DNA of 64,000 nucleotides from Lachnospiraceae bacterium (GTDB lineage Bacteria > Bacillota > Clostridia > Lachnospirales > Lachnospiraceae), in NCBI GenBank assembly GCA_011959925.1, contig BLMD01000303.1:1-64000 (forward strand), read 5' to 3'. The notes below the pieces were generated by a model. It was given only the letters and a program-made list of their open reading frames with translations. It was not told the DNA's origin and searched no databases. Positions 63,364 through 64,000 of this stretch are shown piece after piece. Positions within the stretch are counted from its first letter, which is position 1. Each line of letters starts with the position of its first letter. The position numbers and the translations under genes are program-made.

Positions 63364-63621
63364 TTATGCGTAAATGATTTCCTCATTTACAATCTCCCTC
63401 GCACAAGCCCGTATGTTATTCATTCTTCCTGTCCACTCTATGGCACTTTCTTCCTTTAACTGCTCTGTGATACCCTGCGCCTGCTTCATATCCTCTATAA
63501 GCCTTTCAAAGTGTTCCTGCGCCTGCCTGTCAATGTCAGCAAGATAGGTGTTGAGCCTTCCGCTTGTCCCCTCTTTGTTCATTACCATTGCAGATTGTTT
63601 TTTTAAAAAAACATCTTGCAA
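63364..63621 (-). pseudogene. truncated TnpV-like transposon protein
   Basis: The 85-codon frame reads MVMNKEGTSGRLNTYLADID, then RLIEDMKQAQGITEQLKEESAIEWTGRMNNIRACAREIVNEEIIYA, the C-terminal part of TnpV proteins of Tn4451-type elements. The N-terminal third is absent and the start (TTG) has no ribosome site. A second sign, with the recombinase tail, of a decayed element next to tRNA-Thr. Confidence 0.65.
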
Positions 63622-63665
63622 TTATTTCCAAAACCATGTATACTGTACAAGTATCGATCTGGTAC

Positions 63666-63738
<73 letters not shown>

Positions 63739-63742
63739 TAAA

Positions 63743-63781
63743 AAAACAGCATCTGATTTCTGGTCAGGCGCTGTTTTTTTG
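63743..63781 (+). terminator. terminator of tRNA-Thr
   Basis: AAAACAGC/GCTGTTTT arms with an inner CTGA/TCAG pair, followed by TTT. Begins 4 nt after the tRNA. Confidence 0.85.
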
Positions 63782-63864
63782 TTGTGCAAGCATCCTCTTT
63801 CCTGACTTTAAAGTGCTGCCAAAAGGAACGTGCATCTGCTGCTGCGGTCATGGAAATTCCCCCT

Positions 63865-64000
63865 CTAGTATTGATACCGTTTCTGATACTTTAGAAACAT
63901 ACATAAGGATAAGATCAGCGCTGCAAGTTCTGCAGCAGGTGTTGCCAGCCATACGCCTGTTACCCCCAATACTGCCGGAAGTACCAGCATAGCAATGACC
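63865..64000 (-). CDS. MATE-family efflux protein, C-terminus only
   Basis: The last 44 residues of a membrane transporter run in from the right edge. MLVLPAVLGVTGVWLATPAAEL and AALILSLCMFLKYQKRYQY match the final helices of Na+-coupled MATE drug exporters. The gene start lies outside the window. Confidence 0.75.
   Translation of the reverse strand, partial: VIAMLVLPAVLGVTGVWLATPAAELAALILSLCMFLKYQKRYQY

Overview
The window reads as the chromosome of an anaerobic, spore-forming Clostridia, most likely a Lachnospiraceae relative. It carries the dipicolinate synthase pair dpaA/dpaB and ylbJ (sporulation), RemA, RecU, RpoZ and YicC in Firmicutes-type order, short-form HisG with HisZ, and strong AGGAGG ribosome sites. 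Nearly all genes lie on the minus strand, so most operons read from high to low coordinates.

Layout. 1-8.2 kb: ilvD (cut by the window edge) and leuB, yajC, tgt, a large secreted two-enzyme esterase, and rng (RNase G) behind a structured leader. 8.3-11.8 kb: glnA, then an A/T-rich two-gene cassette with its own promoter, an AAA ATPase plus a RloB/AbiLii-like TOPRIM protein, which looks like an abortive-infection type defence system. 12.0-21.9 kb: a long co-directional run made of the branched-chain amino acid transporter livKHMGF, a cytidylate-kinase-like protein, an IbrA/IbrB-like pair (PAPS-reductase-like PP-loop protein plus ParB-like protein), and the radical SAM/DUF2344 pair. 22-28.3 kb: accessory genes (anchored hypothetical protein, GH25 lipoprotein, two unrecognised proteins, a C45-type acyltransferase/hydrolase and its AraC regulator). 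28.7-33.5 kb: rlmH and, on the plus strand, a membrane protein, dpaA-dpaB and asnB.

33.5-39.2 kb: a partial histidine operon hisZ-hisG-hisD-hisB-hisIE. The last gene is a fusion of a degenerate HisA/HisF-like barrel to HisI and HisE; hisA, hisF, hisH and hisC are absent here. 39.3-46.2 kb: a compact housekeeping run pepD, M23 peptidase, RsuA-type and RluC/D-type pseudouridine synthases, HAD phosphatase, YgiQ-type radical SAM protein and recU. 46.2-58.5 kb: ylbJ, coaD-rsmD, pncC-pgsA-rimO, yicC-remA-gmk-rpoZ, asd, argH-queH, an ABC importer without a binding protein, and a phosphopantetheinyl transferase.

59.2-63.6 kb is a decayed mobile-element region: the C-terminus of a large serine recombinase, a DUF4304 protein, a Uma2-type protein bracketed by a 43-bp direct repeat, a truncated cysteine-rich KTR gene, a TetR / FMN-binding (interrupted by a stop codon) / flavodoxin operon under a perfect palindromic operator, and a truncated TnpV. 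A tRNA-Thr(CGU) follows, and the window ends in a MATE efflux gene. No rRNA genes and no CRISPR array were seen. The best candidates for new biology are the ATPase/TOPRIM cassette, the IbrA/IbrB pair, the pseudo-barrel fused to HisIE, and the esterase translationally coupled to RNase G.
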